Source of the DNA: Thalassobius sp047123305
Lineage (GTDB): Bacteria > Pseudomonadota > Alphaproteobacteria > Rhodobacterales > Rhodobacteraceae
Reading direction: 5' to 3'
Length of the DNA: 64,000 bases
NCBI RefSeq assembly: GCF_047123305.1
Contig: NZ_CP138918.1
Coordinates: 1,426,001-1,490,000 of the forward strand
A program made the position numbers and the translations under genes. The notes beneath the pieces are model-generated. The model searched no databases. It was not told where the DNA came from and saw only the letters and a list, made by a program, of their open reading frames with translations. Below are positions 34,491-42,913 of this stretch, one piece after another (position 1 is the first letter of the stretch; each line of letters opens with the position of its first letter).

Positions 34491-35111
34491 GTGACTAAAC
34501 GTACGTCTGCCAAGTATAAAATTGACCGTCGCATGGGCGAAAACATCTGGGGTCGCCCCAAGTCGCCGGTAAACCGTCGTGAATATGGCCCCGGCCAGCA
34601 CGGCCAGCGTCGTAAGGGCAAACTGTCCGACTTCGGTATCCAGCTGCGCGCCAAGCAGAAGCTGAAAGGCTACTACGGCGACCTGACCGAGAAGCAGTTC
34701 CGTCGCATCTACGGCGAAGCCGAGCGTGTAAAAGGCGACACCGGTGAAAACCTGATCGGTCTGCTGGAGCGTCGTCTGGACGCTGTTGTTTACCGCGCCA
34801 AGTTTGTACCGACCGTGTTCGCTGCCCGTCAGTTCGTAAACCACGGCCACGTTCTGGTGAACGGCAAGCGTGTGAACATCCCCTCCTACCGCGTTAAAGA
34901 AGGCGACGTGATTGAGGTGCGTGATCGTTCCAAACAGATGGCTGCGCTGCTGGAAGCGGTTGCTCTGCCCGAGCGTGACGTTCCGGATTACATCGATGCG
35001 GACCACTCGAAAATGACTGCAACCTTCGTACGCGCCCCTGGCCTGTCCGACGTGCCGTATCCGGTCATCATGGAACCGAACCTGGTGGTTGAATTCTACG
35101 CGAAGAACTAA
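34491..35111 (+). CDS. rpsD: 30S ribosomal protein S4
   Basis: Ribosomal protein S4 of 206 residues, the length usual in alphaproteobacteria; it binds 16S rRNA early in small-subunit assembly. GTG start at 34491 with AAGGAG 7 bp upstream gives the canonical N-terminus MTKRTSAKYKIDRR. The S4 RNA-binding domain is clear (RLDAVVYRAKFVPT...RQFVNHGHVLVNGKRVNIPSY). It is transcribed alone from a strong promoter and ends at an intrinsic terminator. In E. coli S4 represses its own operon; the structured leader here may play a similar role. Confidence 0.98.
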   Translation: MTKRTSAKYKIDRRMGENIWGRPKSPVNRREYGPGQHGQRRKGKLSDFGIQLRAKQKLKGYYGDLTEKQFRRIYGEAERVKGDTGENLIGLLERRLDAVVYRAKFVPTVFAARQFVNHGHVLVNGKRVNIPSYRVKEGDVIEVRDRSKQMAALLEAVALPERDVPDYIDADHSKMTATFVRAPGLSDVPYPVIMEPNLVVEFYAKN

Positions 35112-35141
35112 TCTTCGCCGAAACCCACCGGACGTTTTTGG

Positions 35142-35168
35142 AAAACCCGCCCTTGTGGCGGGTTTTTC
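35142..35168 (+). terminator. Rho-independent terminator of rpsD
   Basis: CCCGCC (35146-35151) pairs with GGCGGG (35157-35162) across a 5-nt loop, preceded by AAAA and followed by TTTTTCTTT. Confidence 0.88.
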
Positions 35169-35179
35169 TTTGTTTGTCC

Positions 35180-35629
35180 CTATAGCGGTAGCGGCCGGCC
35201 TTCGGCGATGGCTTCCATCGCGAAGTAAGAGGTGACCGAGTCGAGATCGACGCCTTCGATCAGGCGGCGGTAGACAGCATCGTAGCTGGCCATGTCCTCG
35301 GTCACCACTTTCAGCTGGTAGTCATAGTCGCCGCTGATGCGGTGGAAATCGACGATTTCCGGGATCGTCAGCACATGGCGGCGGAATTCATCCAGCCATT
35401 TGGCGGAATGGTGCCGGGTGCGCAGCAGCACAAAGACCACCAGGTCCAGCCCCAGTTTTTGCCGGTCGATCCGCGCGGTGGAGCCTTTCAGCACCCCGTT
35501 TTCGTTGAGCGCCTTCAGACGGCGCCAGCAGGCGTTTTGCGACAGGCCGACACGGTCCGCCAGTTCGCGTTGCGACAGCGACCCGTCCTGTTGCAGTGCG
35601 GCAAGGAGTTGTTTGTCAATATGATCCAT
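35180..35629 (-). CDS. Lrp/AsnC-family transcriptional regulator
   Basis: Regulator of 149 residues with an N-terminal helix-turn-helix (SQRELADRVGLSQNACWRRLKAL) and a C-terminal RAM domain. It is divergent from a class V aminotransferase gene, 130 bp apart, and probably regulates it. The intergenic region is AT-rich with ATCA/TGAT half-sites around 35643-35678 that could bind Lrp-type proteins. The effector is presumably an amino acid. Confidence 0.88.
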   Translation of the reverse strand: MDHIDKQLLAALQQDGSLSQRELADRVGLSQNACWRRLKALNENGVLKGSTARIDRQKLGLDLVVFVLLRTRHHSAKWLDEFRRHVLTIPEIVDFHRISGDYDYQLKVVTEDMASYDAVYRRLIEGVDLDSVTSYFAMEAIAEGRPLPL

Positions 35630-35759
35630 AGTTATGCCCTATTATCGATCAAATGACACAATATCATCTGATTTCATGCAAAGAAAGGTGAGGTTTCCCC
35701 AGATCTTTTCGCTCAAGCTGGAGGGACAACAAGACCACCCCAAATAAGGGCCTCCGTAC

Positions 35760-37190
35760 ATGACACTCTCGCTGTTCCGCCAAACCGTTGAAACCGCCAA
35801 ACAAGATGGCAGCCTTTGGGAAGGTGTGATCGGCGAGGGTGCCATGATCCCCGGTCTTTATGGTGATGTGGCTTTGACTTACGCGGACTACGTGGCGTCC
35901 GGTCGGGCCTTGCGGCAGGTGGAAACCTATGTGCAGGACCATGTGTTGCCGTTCTACGCCAACAGCCACACCGAAAGCTCTTTTACCGGCGCCCATATGA
36001 CCCGTCTGCGCAATGAGGCGCGGGCCGAGATCGGCCGGGTCTGTGGCGCGGGCGAAGACGATGCGGTGATCTTTGCTGGCTCCGGTGCGACGGCGGGCCT
36101 CAACCGTTTGATCGCCCTTTTTGGCGTTGAGCGTGCAAATGACCCGGTTGTGCTGATCGGGCCGTATGAACATCACTCCAACATCCTGCCCTGGCGTGAA
36201 ACCAAAGCGCGGATTATCGAGATCCCCGAGGCAGAGGCTGGCGGCCCCTGCATGGCGATGCTGGAACAGGTGCTGCACGACAACAAAGACAGTGATCTGG
36301 TGATCGGCAGTTTCTCAGCCGCCTCCAATGTGACGGGGATTGTGACCGATACGGCCGCCGTGACCCGCCTGCTGAAAGCGCACGGTGCGCTGTCGGTCTG
36401 GGATTATGCGGGGGGCGGGCCTTACCTGCCGATCGACATGATGGCGGGCACTGATGCGCAGAAGGACGCAATCGTCGTCAGCCCACACAAGTTTCCCGGC
36501 GGTCCCGGTGCCTCTGGTGTGATGATTGTGAACAAGGATGCGGTGACCACCCAGACCCCTAGCTGGCCCGGTGGCGGCACGGTGACCTATGTCTCCTCCT
36601 GGGGGCACGACTATTCGCAGAACCTTGAGGCGCGCGAAGAGGCGGGCACCCCGAACATCATTGGCGATATCCGCGCGGCGTTGGCCTTTGTGGTCAAAGA
36701 CGTGATCGGCACCGAAGAAATTGCTCGCCGGGAAGAACACTATGCCGCGATGGCGCTGAAGGGTTGGAAAGACAATCCACGGGTGCAGCTTCTGGGTACG
36801 CAGGTGGAGCATCGTTTGCCGATCTTTTCGTTCCTGGTGCGTGACGCTGAGATGCAGGTGGTCAGCCCGCTGCTGTTCACCATGATGCTCAGCGATATTC
36901 ACGGGGTTCAGGTGCGCGGTGGGTGTTCTTGTGCGGGTCCGTATGGCCATCGCCTGTTGGGTATTGGCGAGGAAATGTCGCATCAGATGCGGGACAGCAT
37001 CCGTGCGGGCGATACACGGGAAAAACCGGGCTGGGTTCGGCTGAACTTCTCCTACATGATGGAGGAGGCGACGGTTGCGCGGATCATCAAGGCAGTGAAT
37101 GACCTGTCGATTGGCCTGTCGGACCATATCGGACACTACGTCATTGATGCACAAACGGGACAGCCACGGCGGGTTGAGCAGGCCGCGTGA
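35760..37190 (+). CDS. Class V PLP-dependent aminotransferase (cysteine desulfurase-like fold)
   Basis: PLP enzyme of 476 residues. The Schiff-base lysine is Lys244 (SPHKFPGGPG), with Asp215 (WDYAGGG) as the pyridine-nitrogen partner and EHHSN (about 137-141) as the phosphate and ring-stacking segment. A C-terminal Cys-rich loop (RGGCSCAGPYGH) resembles the desulfurase active-site loop, so a desulfurase or beta-lyase reaction is possible. Residues 400-476 are a longer tail than in SufS or NifS. It is divergent from an Lrp regulator, which suggests an amino acid catabolic role. The true substrate is not known. Confidence 0.85.
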   Translation: MTLSLFRQTVETAKQDGSLWEGVIGEGAMIPGLYGDVALTYADYVASGRALRQVETYVQDHVLPFYANSHTESSFTGAHMTRLRNEARAEIGRVCGAGEDDAVIFAGSGATAGLNRLIALFGVERANDPVVLIGPYEHHSNILPWRETKARIIEIPEAEAGGPCMAMLEQVLHDNKDSDLVIGSFSAASNVTGIVTDTAAVTRLLKAHGALSVWDYAGGGPYLPIDMMAGTDAQKDAIVVSPHKFPGGPGASGVMIVNKDAVTTQTPSWPGGGTVTYVSSWGHDYSQNLEAREEAGTPNIIGDIRAALAFVVKDVIGTEEIARREEHYAAMALKGWKDNPRVQLLGTQVEHRLPIFSFLVRDAEMQVVSPLLFTMMLSDIHGVQVRGGCSCAGPYGHRLLGIGEEMSHQMRDSIRAGDTREKPGWVRLNFSYMMEEATVARIIKAVNDLSIGLSDHIGHYVIDAQTGQPRRVEQAA

Positions 37191-37251
37191 TCTTGCCGCT
37201 TTTCCTTGCGCGGAGGGGCGGATAGAAGGGGTCCGAGTAAGGAGCCCTGAT

Positions 37252-38337
37252 ATGACCAAGATCACGCCCCAGCCTGGCATCATGGAAATCGCCCTCTATC
37301 AGGGGGGCGCGGCACATGTGGAAGGCGTTTCGGATGTGGTGAAGCTCAGCTCGAACGAAAATCCGTTCGGGCCAAGCCCCACGACTGCCGAAGCCTTGCG
37401 TCGCGCTGGCCATGATCTGCATCGCTATCCGGGCACCGATCACGCCTCGCTGCGCAACGCGCTGGCCGAGGTCTATGGTCTGGAAGCCGACAACATCATC
37501 TGTGGCGTGGGCTCGGACGAAGTGCTGCAGTTCATTGCCCAGTCCTTTGCCGGTCCGGGGGATGAGGTGATCTATACCGAACACGGGTTTTCCATGTATC
37601 CGCTGCTGGCCCATGCCTGTGGCGCGACTCCTGTGAAGGTGGAGGAAACCGACCGGGTGGTGGATGTGGACAAGATCCTGGCCGCCTGCACCGACAAGAC
37701 CCGCATTGTTTTTATCGCCAACCCCGCGAACCCCACCGGCACCATGATCCCGATGGCGGCCTGCAAATGTCTGGCCGAAGGTCTGCCCGAGGGGGTGATT
37801 CTGGTGCTGGATGGTGCCTATGCGGAGTTTGTGGACGGCTATGACGGCGGCGCTGGCATGGTGGAAAGCCGCGACAATGTCATCATGACGCGCACCTTCT
37901 CCAAGATCTATGGTCTGGGCGGGCTGCGTGTGGGCTGGGGCTATGCGCCGAAGGAAATCATAGACGTGCTGAACCGCGTGCGTCAGCCGTTCAACCTGAA
38001 CAATTTGCAGCTTCAAATGGCCGAAGCCGCCTTGCGCGATCGCGCCTACACGGACAAATGCCGCGCTGAAAACGCACGCATGCGGGCCTGGCTGGCGGAG
38101 GCTTTGGAAGGCCACGGTGTGCCGTCGGATCCCTCCTCAACCAACTTCCTGCTGGCCCGTTTTGCCGATGAGAAAGAGGCCAACGCGGCCGATGCTTACC
38201 TGAAGTCCCAAGGGCTGATCGTGCGCAAGGTGGCGGGCTATGGCTTGCCACATTGTCTGCGGATCACCATTGGCGATGAACCCTCCTGCCGTCGTGTGGC
38301 CCATGCGATCGGTCAGTTTAAAGGGGGTGCCGCGTGA
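37252..38337 (+). CDS. hisC: Histidinol-phosphate aminotransferase-family enzyme
   Basis: PLP aminotransferase of fold type I, 361 residues, HisC subfamily. The start at 37252 is set by GTAAGGAG 8 bp upstream; a longer open frame is not supported. The lysine is Lys218 (RTFSKIYGLGGLRVGW); SSNENPFGPSP and ANPANPTG are also diagnostic. It overlaps the prephenate/arogenate dehydrogenase gene. HisC-type enzymes linked to tyrC often serve in tyrosine and phenylalanine synthesis as well as histidine synthesis, so dual use is likely. Confidence 0.93.
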   Translation: MTKITPQPGIMEIALYQGGAAHVEGVSDVVKLSSNENPFGPSPTTAEALRRAGHDLHRYPGTDHASLRNALAEVYGLEADNIICGVGSDEVLQFIAQSFAGPGDEVIYTEHGFSMYPLLAHACGATPVKVEETDRVVDVDKILAACTDKTRIVFIANPANPTGTMIPMAACKCLAEGLPEGVILVLDGAYAEFVDGYDGGAGMVESRDNVIMTRTFSKIYGLGGLRVGWGYAPKEIIDVLNRVRQPFNLNNLQLQMAEAALRDRAYTDKCRAENARMRAWLAEALEGHGVPSDPSSTNFLLARFADEKEANAADAYLKSQGLIVRKVAGYGLPHCLRITIGDEPSCRRVAHAIGQFKGGAA

Positions 38338-39251
38338 GCGTGATCTACAACCGCGTGGCTCTGATCGGTCTGGGGCTGATTGCCTCGTCCATGTACTGGG
38401 CGATGAAACGTGCAGGCGTCGCGGGTGAAGTTTCAGGCTACGCCCGCAGTCAGGAAACCCGTGACACCGCTCGCCGCATCGGTCTGTGCGATCAGGTCTG
38501 TGACAGCGCCATCGAGGCGGTGAAAGACGCGGATCTGGTGGTGCTCTGCGTGCCTGTTGGGGTGATGGGTCGCGTCGCCGAAGAAATTGCGCCGCATCTG
38601 AAATCCGGTGCAACCGTCAGCGATGTTGGTTCGGTCAAGAAATCGGTGATCGCAGCGATTGCGCCGCATCTGCCCGACGACGTGCATTTTGTGCCCGCCC
38701 ACCCGATGGCTGGCACCGAACACTCTGGCCCTGAGTCCGGCTTTGACACGCTGTTTGACAATCGCTGGTGCCTGATTGTCCCACATGGCGCCGATGAGGC
38801 GGCCACCGCCAAGTTGGAAAGCTACTGGCAGGCGCTTGGTGCCAATTGCGAGCGGATGGAGGTTGAACATCACGATCAGGTCTGCGCCGTGGTCAGCCAT
38901 ATCCCGCACCTGATTGCCTATACAATGGTGGGTGTGGCCGATGATCTGCGCCGTGTCTCCGATCAGGAGGTCATCAAATTCTCCGCTGCAGGTTTTCGTG
39001 ATTTCACCCGTATCGCGGCGTCGGACCCCACGATGTGGCGTGACGTGTTCCTGACCAATAAGGAAGCGACACTGGAAATTTTGGGCCGCTTCACCGAAGA
39101 GCTTTTTGCCCTGCAACGGGCGATCCGCACCGGGGATGGGGATCAGCTGTTTGACTATTTCACCCACACCCGCGCCATTCGCCGTGGCATCATCGAGGCG
39201 GGTCAGGACACTGAAGCGCCTGACTTTGGCCGGAGCAAGCAGCCGTCATGA
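38334..39251 (+). CDS. tyrC: Prephenate/arogenate dehydrogenase
   Basis: NAD-dependent cyclohexadienyl dehydrogenase of 305 residues in tyrosine synthesis. The N-terminal Rossmann loop reads GLGLIASS. The HPMAGTEHSGPE motif and the VVSHIPHLIAY helix of the TyrA fold are clear. GTG start overlapping the hisC stop (GTGA). There is no chorismate mutase or ACT domain, consistent with the monofunctional TyrC type. It overlaps the extensin-family gene by 4 bp. Confidence 0.94.
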   Translation: MSVIYNRVALIGLGLIASSMYWAMKRAGVAGEVSGYARSQETRDTARRIGLCDQVCDSAIEAVKDADLVVLCVPVGVMGRVAEEIAPHLKSGATVSDVGSVKKSVIAAIAPHLPDDVHFVPAHPMAGTEHSGPESGFDTLFDNRWCLIVPHGADEAATAKLESYWQALGANCERMEVEHHDQVCAVVSHIPHLIAYTMVGVADDLRRVSDQEVIKFSAAGFRDFTRIAASDPTMWRDVFLTNKEATLEILGRFTEELFALQRAIRTGDGDQLFDYFTHTRAIRRGIIEAGQDTEAPDFGRSKQPS

Positions 39252-40027
39252 GGTGGACGCTGGGGATACTGGGGCTGGCACTCGTCGCGCAGATCGCCAG
39301 CGCTTCCGTGGCCCATGCACGTCCCGTAAGCGAAAGTCTGCGACCGGTGGCGCGTCCGGACGCGCGTGCAGAATCCCCTGATAAAAGCCAAACCGTAAAC
39401 GTGGGGGCACCACCCGCCGCCCTTGGGCTGACCCGCAGCCTGCGTCCTGTAGCGCGGCCCGCCATCATACCGGTGGCCAAAACGGCCAAACGCCAGCCCA
39501 AACGTGGTTCGGTCTGTCGTGATCGCTCGATCCGGGGTGCGGAAATTGGCCCCGTCGCGGGCAAACTCACGGGCTGCGGTGTGAGCGAAGCGGTGCGGGT
39601 CAAAGAGGTGGCGGGCGTCACCCTCAGTCAGCCCTCGGTGATGGACTGTGACACAGCCATGGCGTTGAAAACATGGATTGATAAAGGTTTGAAACCCGCT
39701 GTCAAACGGCGCGGCGGCGGTGTGGCAAAGCTGAAAGTCGCCGCGCATTATTCCTGCCGTACCCGCAACAGCCGCAAGGGGGCCAAAATCTCTGAGCATG
39801 GCAAGGGCAAGGCAATCGATATCTCCGCCATCATCCTGCAGAACGGAGAGGTTCTAAGCGTTCTCAACGACTGGAACAAACGGCGCGAGGGCAAGATCCT
39901 GAAGAAAGCACACCGCGCCGCCTGTGGCCCGTTTGGCACCGTGCTGGGGCCGGACAGTGATCGCTATCACCGTGACCATTTCCATTTTGACACCGCCCGC
40001 TACCGCAGCGGGACCTATTGCCGTTAG
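39248..40027 (+). CDS. Extensin-family protein (extensin-like C-terminal domain)
   Basis: Secreted protein of 259 residues: signal peptide (1 to about 25), then a Pro/Arg/Ala-rich linker with a repeated LRPVARP element (about 32-38 and 65-71), then the extensin-like C domain from about residue 90. The domain has metal-ligand-like motifs SEHGKGKAIDIS and DHFHFD, and four or more Cys residues. The fold resembles D-Ala-D-Ala carboxypeptidases of the M15 type, so a role in peptidoglycan is plausible. It is the last gene of hisC-tyrC-extensin and ends 1 bp from the convergent DUF2125 gene. Confidence 0.88.
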   Translation: MRWTLGILGLALVAQIASASVAHARPVSESLRPVARPDARAESPDKSQTVNVGAPPAALGLTRSLRPVARPAIIPVAKTAKRQPKRGSVCRDRSIRGAEIGPVAGKLTGCGVSEAVRVKEVAGVTLSQPSVMDCDTAMALKTWIDKGLKPAVKRRGGGVAKLKVAAHYSCRTRNSRKGAKISEHGKGKAIDISAIILQNGEVLSVLNDWNKRREGKILKKAHRAACGPFGTVLGPDSDRYHRDHFHFDTARYRSGTYCR

Positions 40028-40028
40028 A

Positions 40029-41024
40029 TCAACGCAGGCCGAAGTTCGGCGCGGGCCCCAAGGGGATCGGCCCAAAATAAAGGGTCTCACCGTAAAACGT
40101 CAGGGGCAGATCCAATGTGTTTGGATTGCCGGACATACCCGCCACCATCTGCAATCCGCCAGTAAGCGTTTCGGCCAGTCCCTTACGCAGAACCCCGGCG
40201 GCAACTGACATCTCGACAATCTCCCGCCAATTGCGTGCCTTAACCGTCAGTTTGCCGTTGGCCCAGCCTTCTGCGTTGATCTCTAGATCGCCTGCAAGGG
40301 CCAGCTCCAGCTCGCCCCATTTGGCTTCGACCAGTTTGACCCCCAGCGCGGTGGGCTGCGGCCGTGCTTGTTCCAGAGCATGGCGATCCCAGGGTGCGTC
40401 GAACCCCATTGTGATATCAGCCGAAAACGCAGACAGCGTCCGCGGCAGGGTGCCCTCTTGGTCAACCAAAGCCCGGAAGGCACGGGCGGGGGTCAGATCA
40501 TCAGCGGTCAGGGCAAACCGGTAGCGATTGCTTTCCCCTTCGCGCAGCAGGCCGACCCGCAGCGCGGTCATATTGGTGCCGTCGCCGCTGGGGCCGGTGA
40601 TCTGCAACGTGTCCGCCGCCAGATTGCTGCGCGCCAGCGCCAGATCGGTGCCTTCCGTCACAATGCTGGCCTGCATCCGGGCGCTGCTGACCTCATATTT
40701 TGCAAGGGGCGTGGCGATCAGCTGTTTTTCTGGCCAAACCGCGATCACGTGGTTCGGGCGATAGGACAGGGCAAAAATCTGAAAGAACGGCGCTTCCCAA
40801 GCCCAGCCGCTGGCCGGATCCGCCAAGATCAGATCGGTCATGGTGGTGTCAAATCGGTTTGGAAAACCGGCCACACTCAGATCCGAGGTCTCGGCCACCC
40901 AGCCCGCGCTGCGGCGGTCGTCAAACCATCTGGTGAAGGCCGATTTCACCCCAAAGGCTCCGACGCCCCAATAGGCAGCCCAAAGCGTTGCAGCGGCAAT
41001 GACGGCGATCAGCAGACGTTTCAC
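40029..41024 (-). CDS. DUF2125 domain-containing protein
   Basis: Envelope protein of 331 residues with an N-terminal hydrophobic anchor (LLIAVIAAATLWAAYWG), the rest predicted periplasmic and beta-rich with repeating amphipathic strands. It matches the DUF2125 family of alphaproteobacteria; molecular function unknown. The start is a GTG at 41024. It is divergent from chaC with an 79-bp gap. Confidence 0.82.
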   Translation of the reverse strand: MKRLLIAVIAAATLWAAYWGVGAFGVKSAFTRWFDDRRSAGWVAETSDLSVAGFPNRFDTTMTDLILADPASGWAWEAPFFQIFALSYRPNHVIAVWPEKQLIATPLAKYEVSSARMQASIVTEGTDLALARSNLAADTLQITGPSGDGTNMTALRVGLLREGESNRYRFALTADDLTPARAFRALVDQEGTLPRTLSAFSADITMGFDAPWDRHALEQARPQPTALGVKLVEAKWGELELALAGDLEINAEGWANGKLTVKARNWREIVEMSVAAGVLRKGLAETLTGGLQMVAGMSGNPNTLDLPLTFYGETLYFGPIPLGPAPNFGLR

Positions 41025-41103
41025 GGGGGCAGGGCCTTTCCTATCGGGGAGGAGTGGTGTTTACAGGGCTGAATACAGCTGCGAATGCGAAAGGGCCAGC
41101 GAG

Positions 41104-41634
41104 ATGACAATGTGGGTGTTTGGGTACGGATCTCTTCTGTGGAACCCCGGTTTCACCCCGGCTGAGACAAAACTGGCCAGCCTGCCCGACTATCACCGCA
41201 GCTTTTGCATGCGCTCGATCCACCACCGTGGCACCGAGGAACACCCTGGTCTGGTTCTGGCGCTGGATGAACTGGCTGAAGCCAGCTGTGCCGGTCTTGC
41301 TTTTTCGGTCCGCGCGGGCGAGGAGGACACGGTTCTGGCCTATCTGCGCGAACGGGAACTGGTCAGCTCGGCCTATCTGGAAAAGATCCTCGGCGTGCGT
41401 TTCGCTGATGGCACCGAGGTTGAGGCGGTCACTTATGTGATCGATCCCCATCACGTGCAATATTGCGGCGGTCTGGCGCTGGAAGAGCAGGCGCAGATCA
41501 TCTCGACCGCGGTGGGCGGACGGGGGCCAAACACCGAGTATCTGTTCAACACCGCCTCCCACTTGCACGAGCTGGGCATTCAGGATGCAGAGCTGGACTG
41601 GCTGGCAGATCGGGTCAAGGCGCTGATCGCATAA
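41104..41634 (+). CDS. chaC: ChaC-family gamma-glutamylcyclotransferase
   Basis: Cytosolic glutathione-specific gamma-glutamylcyclotransferase of 176 residues, producing 5-oxoproline and Cys-Gly. The substrate loop VFGYGSLLWNPGF (5-17) and acidic residues Glu83/Glu85 in LRERELVSSAYLE are the family hallmarks. The start at 41104 is preceded by AAAGGG; upstream in-frame codons fall in the divergent promoter region. It ends 67 bp before the MotA-like gene, so co-transcription is possible but not certain. Confidence 0.92.
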   Translation: MTMWVFGYGSLLWNPGFTPAETKLASLPDYHRSFCMRSIHHRGTEEHPGLVLALDELAEASCAGLAFSVRAGEEDTVLAYLRERELVSSAYLEKILGVRFADGTEVEAVTYVIDPHHVQYCGGLALEEQAQIISTAVGGRGPNTEYLFNTASHLHELGIQDAELDWLADRVKALIA

Positions 41635-41701
41635 GTCCTTGGCTTGACGGCGGCTTCGGCTTAGAGTCCGAGCAACGAAAAACAAGTCGGGATCTGTCCG
41701 G

Positions 41702-42910
41702 ATGGTTCAGACAGACCATGAGGTCGAGCCGCAATTCTCTCAGCCTTTCCGCCAGATCATCTCGATGGTTCTGGTGTTGGGCCTGTCGGTCTTTGTGGTG
41801 TTTCTTGCCCTGCCGCGCATTTTGCCGGTGTTTGAGGCCAACCCTTACCTGAACGGGTTCATTCTCTTCGTCTTTGCCGTCGGGGTGCTGTCCTGTTTCT
41901 GGCAGGTGGCGCAGCTGATCAACTCGGTTCGTTGGATCGAAGGCTTCGTGTCCGGCCGCGATGAATTGGAACATCGCCGCGCCCCGCGTCTGCTGGCCCC
42001 TTTGGCGGCCCTGCTGCGCAAGCACTCGGCGCGGATGGAAATCAACGCCACCTCCACCAGTTCCATTCTGGATTCCGTAGCAACACGGATCGATGAAGCG
42101 CGCGAGATTACCCGCTACATCGTGAACCTGCTGATCTTCCTTGGGCTTCTGGGCACCTTCTACGGTCTGGCGACCACTGTGCCTGCGCTTGTTGACACCA
42201 TCCGCGGGCTTGCGCCCGAAGAGGGGGAAAGCGGGGTTGAGGTCTTTGGCCGCCTGATGAGCGGGCTTGATCAGCAGCTGTCGGGCATGGGCGTTGCCTT
42301 TGGCTCCTCGCTTCTGGGGCTTGCCGGATCGCTGGTTGTGGGCTTGCTGGAACTGTTTGCGGGGCACGGCCAGAATCGGTTTTACCGCGAGCTGGAGGAA
42401 TGGCTCTCCACCATCACCCGCGTCACCTTCTCTTCGGGGGAGGGCGAAACCTCGGGCGAATATGGCGCGGCGGTGCAGATCCTTGATCACATGCTGGAAC
42501 AGATGGACCGGATGCGGCAAATGTTCGAACAATCCGAGGCAGGCCGGTCGCAGGTCGACGCGCAACTGGGGGCCTTGGCGGTCTCGATCGAACGGCTGAC
42601 CGATAGAATGGCAGATGACCGATCGGTGAACGCGGCGCTGGAACGGGTCGCCGATAGCCAAGAGAAGATGGTCGAAACCCTCGGCGAAACCGCTGGCGAA
42701 GGCATGGATGCCGAAAGCCGGATGCGCCTGCGCTCCATCGATGTGCAATTGTTGCGGATCTTGGAAGAAATCAGCGCAGGCCGTCAGGAAACGATGGCAG
42801 AGCTGCGGATGGACATTGCCTCGCTCACCCGTCTGGTGGCGCAGGGGCGCATTGCCGAGCACGATCAGCCGCATCTGCGCAGCCCCCGTATCAAGGGGAA
42901 GGAGGGCTAA
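41702..42910 (+). CDS. MotA/TolQ/ExbB-type proton channel subunit with long cytoplasmic tail
   Basis: Membrane protein of 402 residues. Four hydrophobic helices lie at about 20-40, 50-72, 138-160 and 195-220. TM3-TM4 contain the MotA/TolQ/ExbB core (FLGLLGTFYGLATTV and AFGSSLLGLAGSLVVGL). Residues about 80-135 are a cytoplasmic loop and 221-402 a helical, probably coiled-coil, tail absent from TolQ and ExbB. It stops 3 bp before a MotB/OmpA-like gene, so the two should form a 5:2-type proton-driven complex. No flagellar, Tol or TonB genes are near. Function of the pair is unknown. Confidence 0.85.
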   Translation: MVQTDHEVEPQFSQPFRQIISMVLVLGLSVFVVFLALPRILPVFEANPYLNGFILFVFAVGVLSCFWQVAQLINSVRWIEGFVSGRDELEHRRAPRLLAPLAALLRKHSARMEINATSTSSILDSVATRIDEAREITRYIVNLLIFLGLLGTFYGLATTVPALVDTIRGLAPEEGESGVEVFGRLMSGLDQQLSGMGVAFGSSLLGLAGSLVVGLLELFAGHGQNRFYRELEEWLSTITRVTFSSGEGETSGEYGAAVQILDHMLEQMDRMRQMFEQSEAGRSQVDAQLGALAVSIERLTDRMADDRSVNAALERVADSQEKMVETLGETAGEGMDAESRMRLRSIDVQLLRILEEISAGRQETMAELRMDIASLTRLVAQGRIAEHDQPHLRSPRIKGKEG

Positions 42911-42913
42911 GTC

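Noticed and set aside
37099..37251. Longer N-terminus for hisC
   Set aside because: The extension overlaps the end of the class V aminotransferase gene, while GTAAGGAG marks the 37252 ATG, which gives the normal HisC length.
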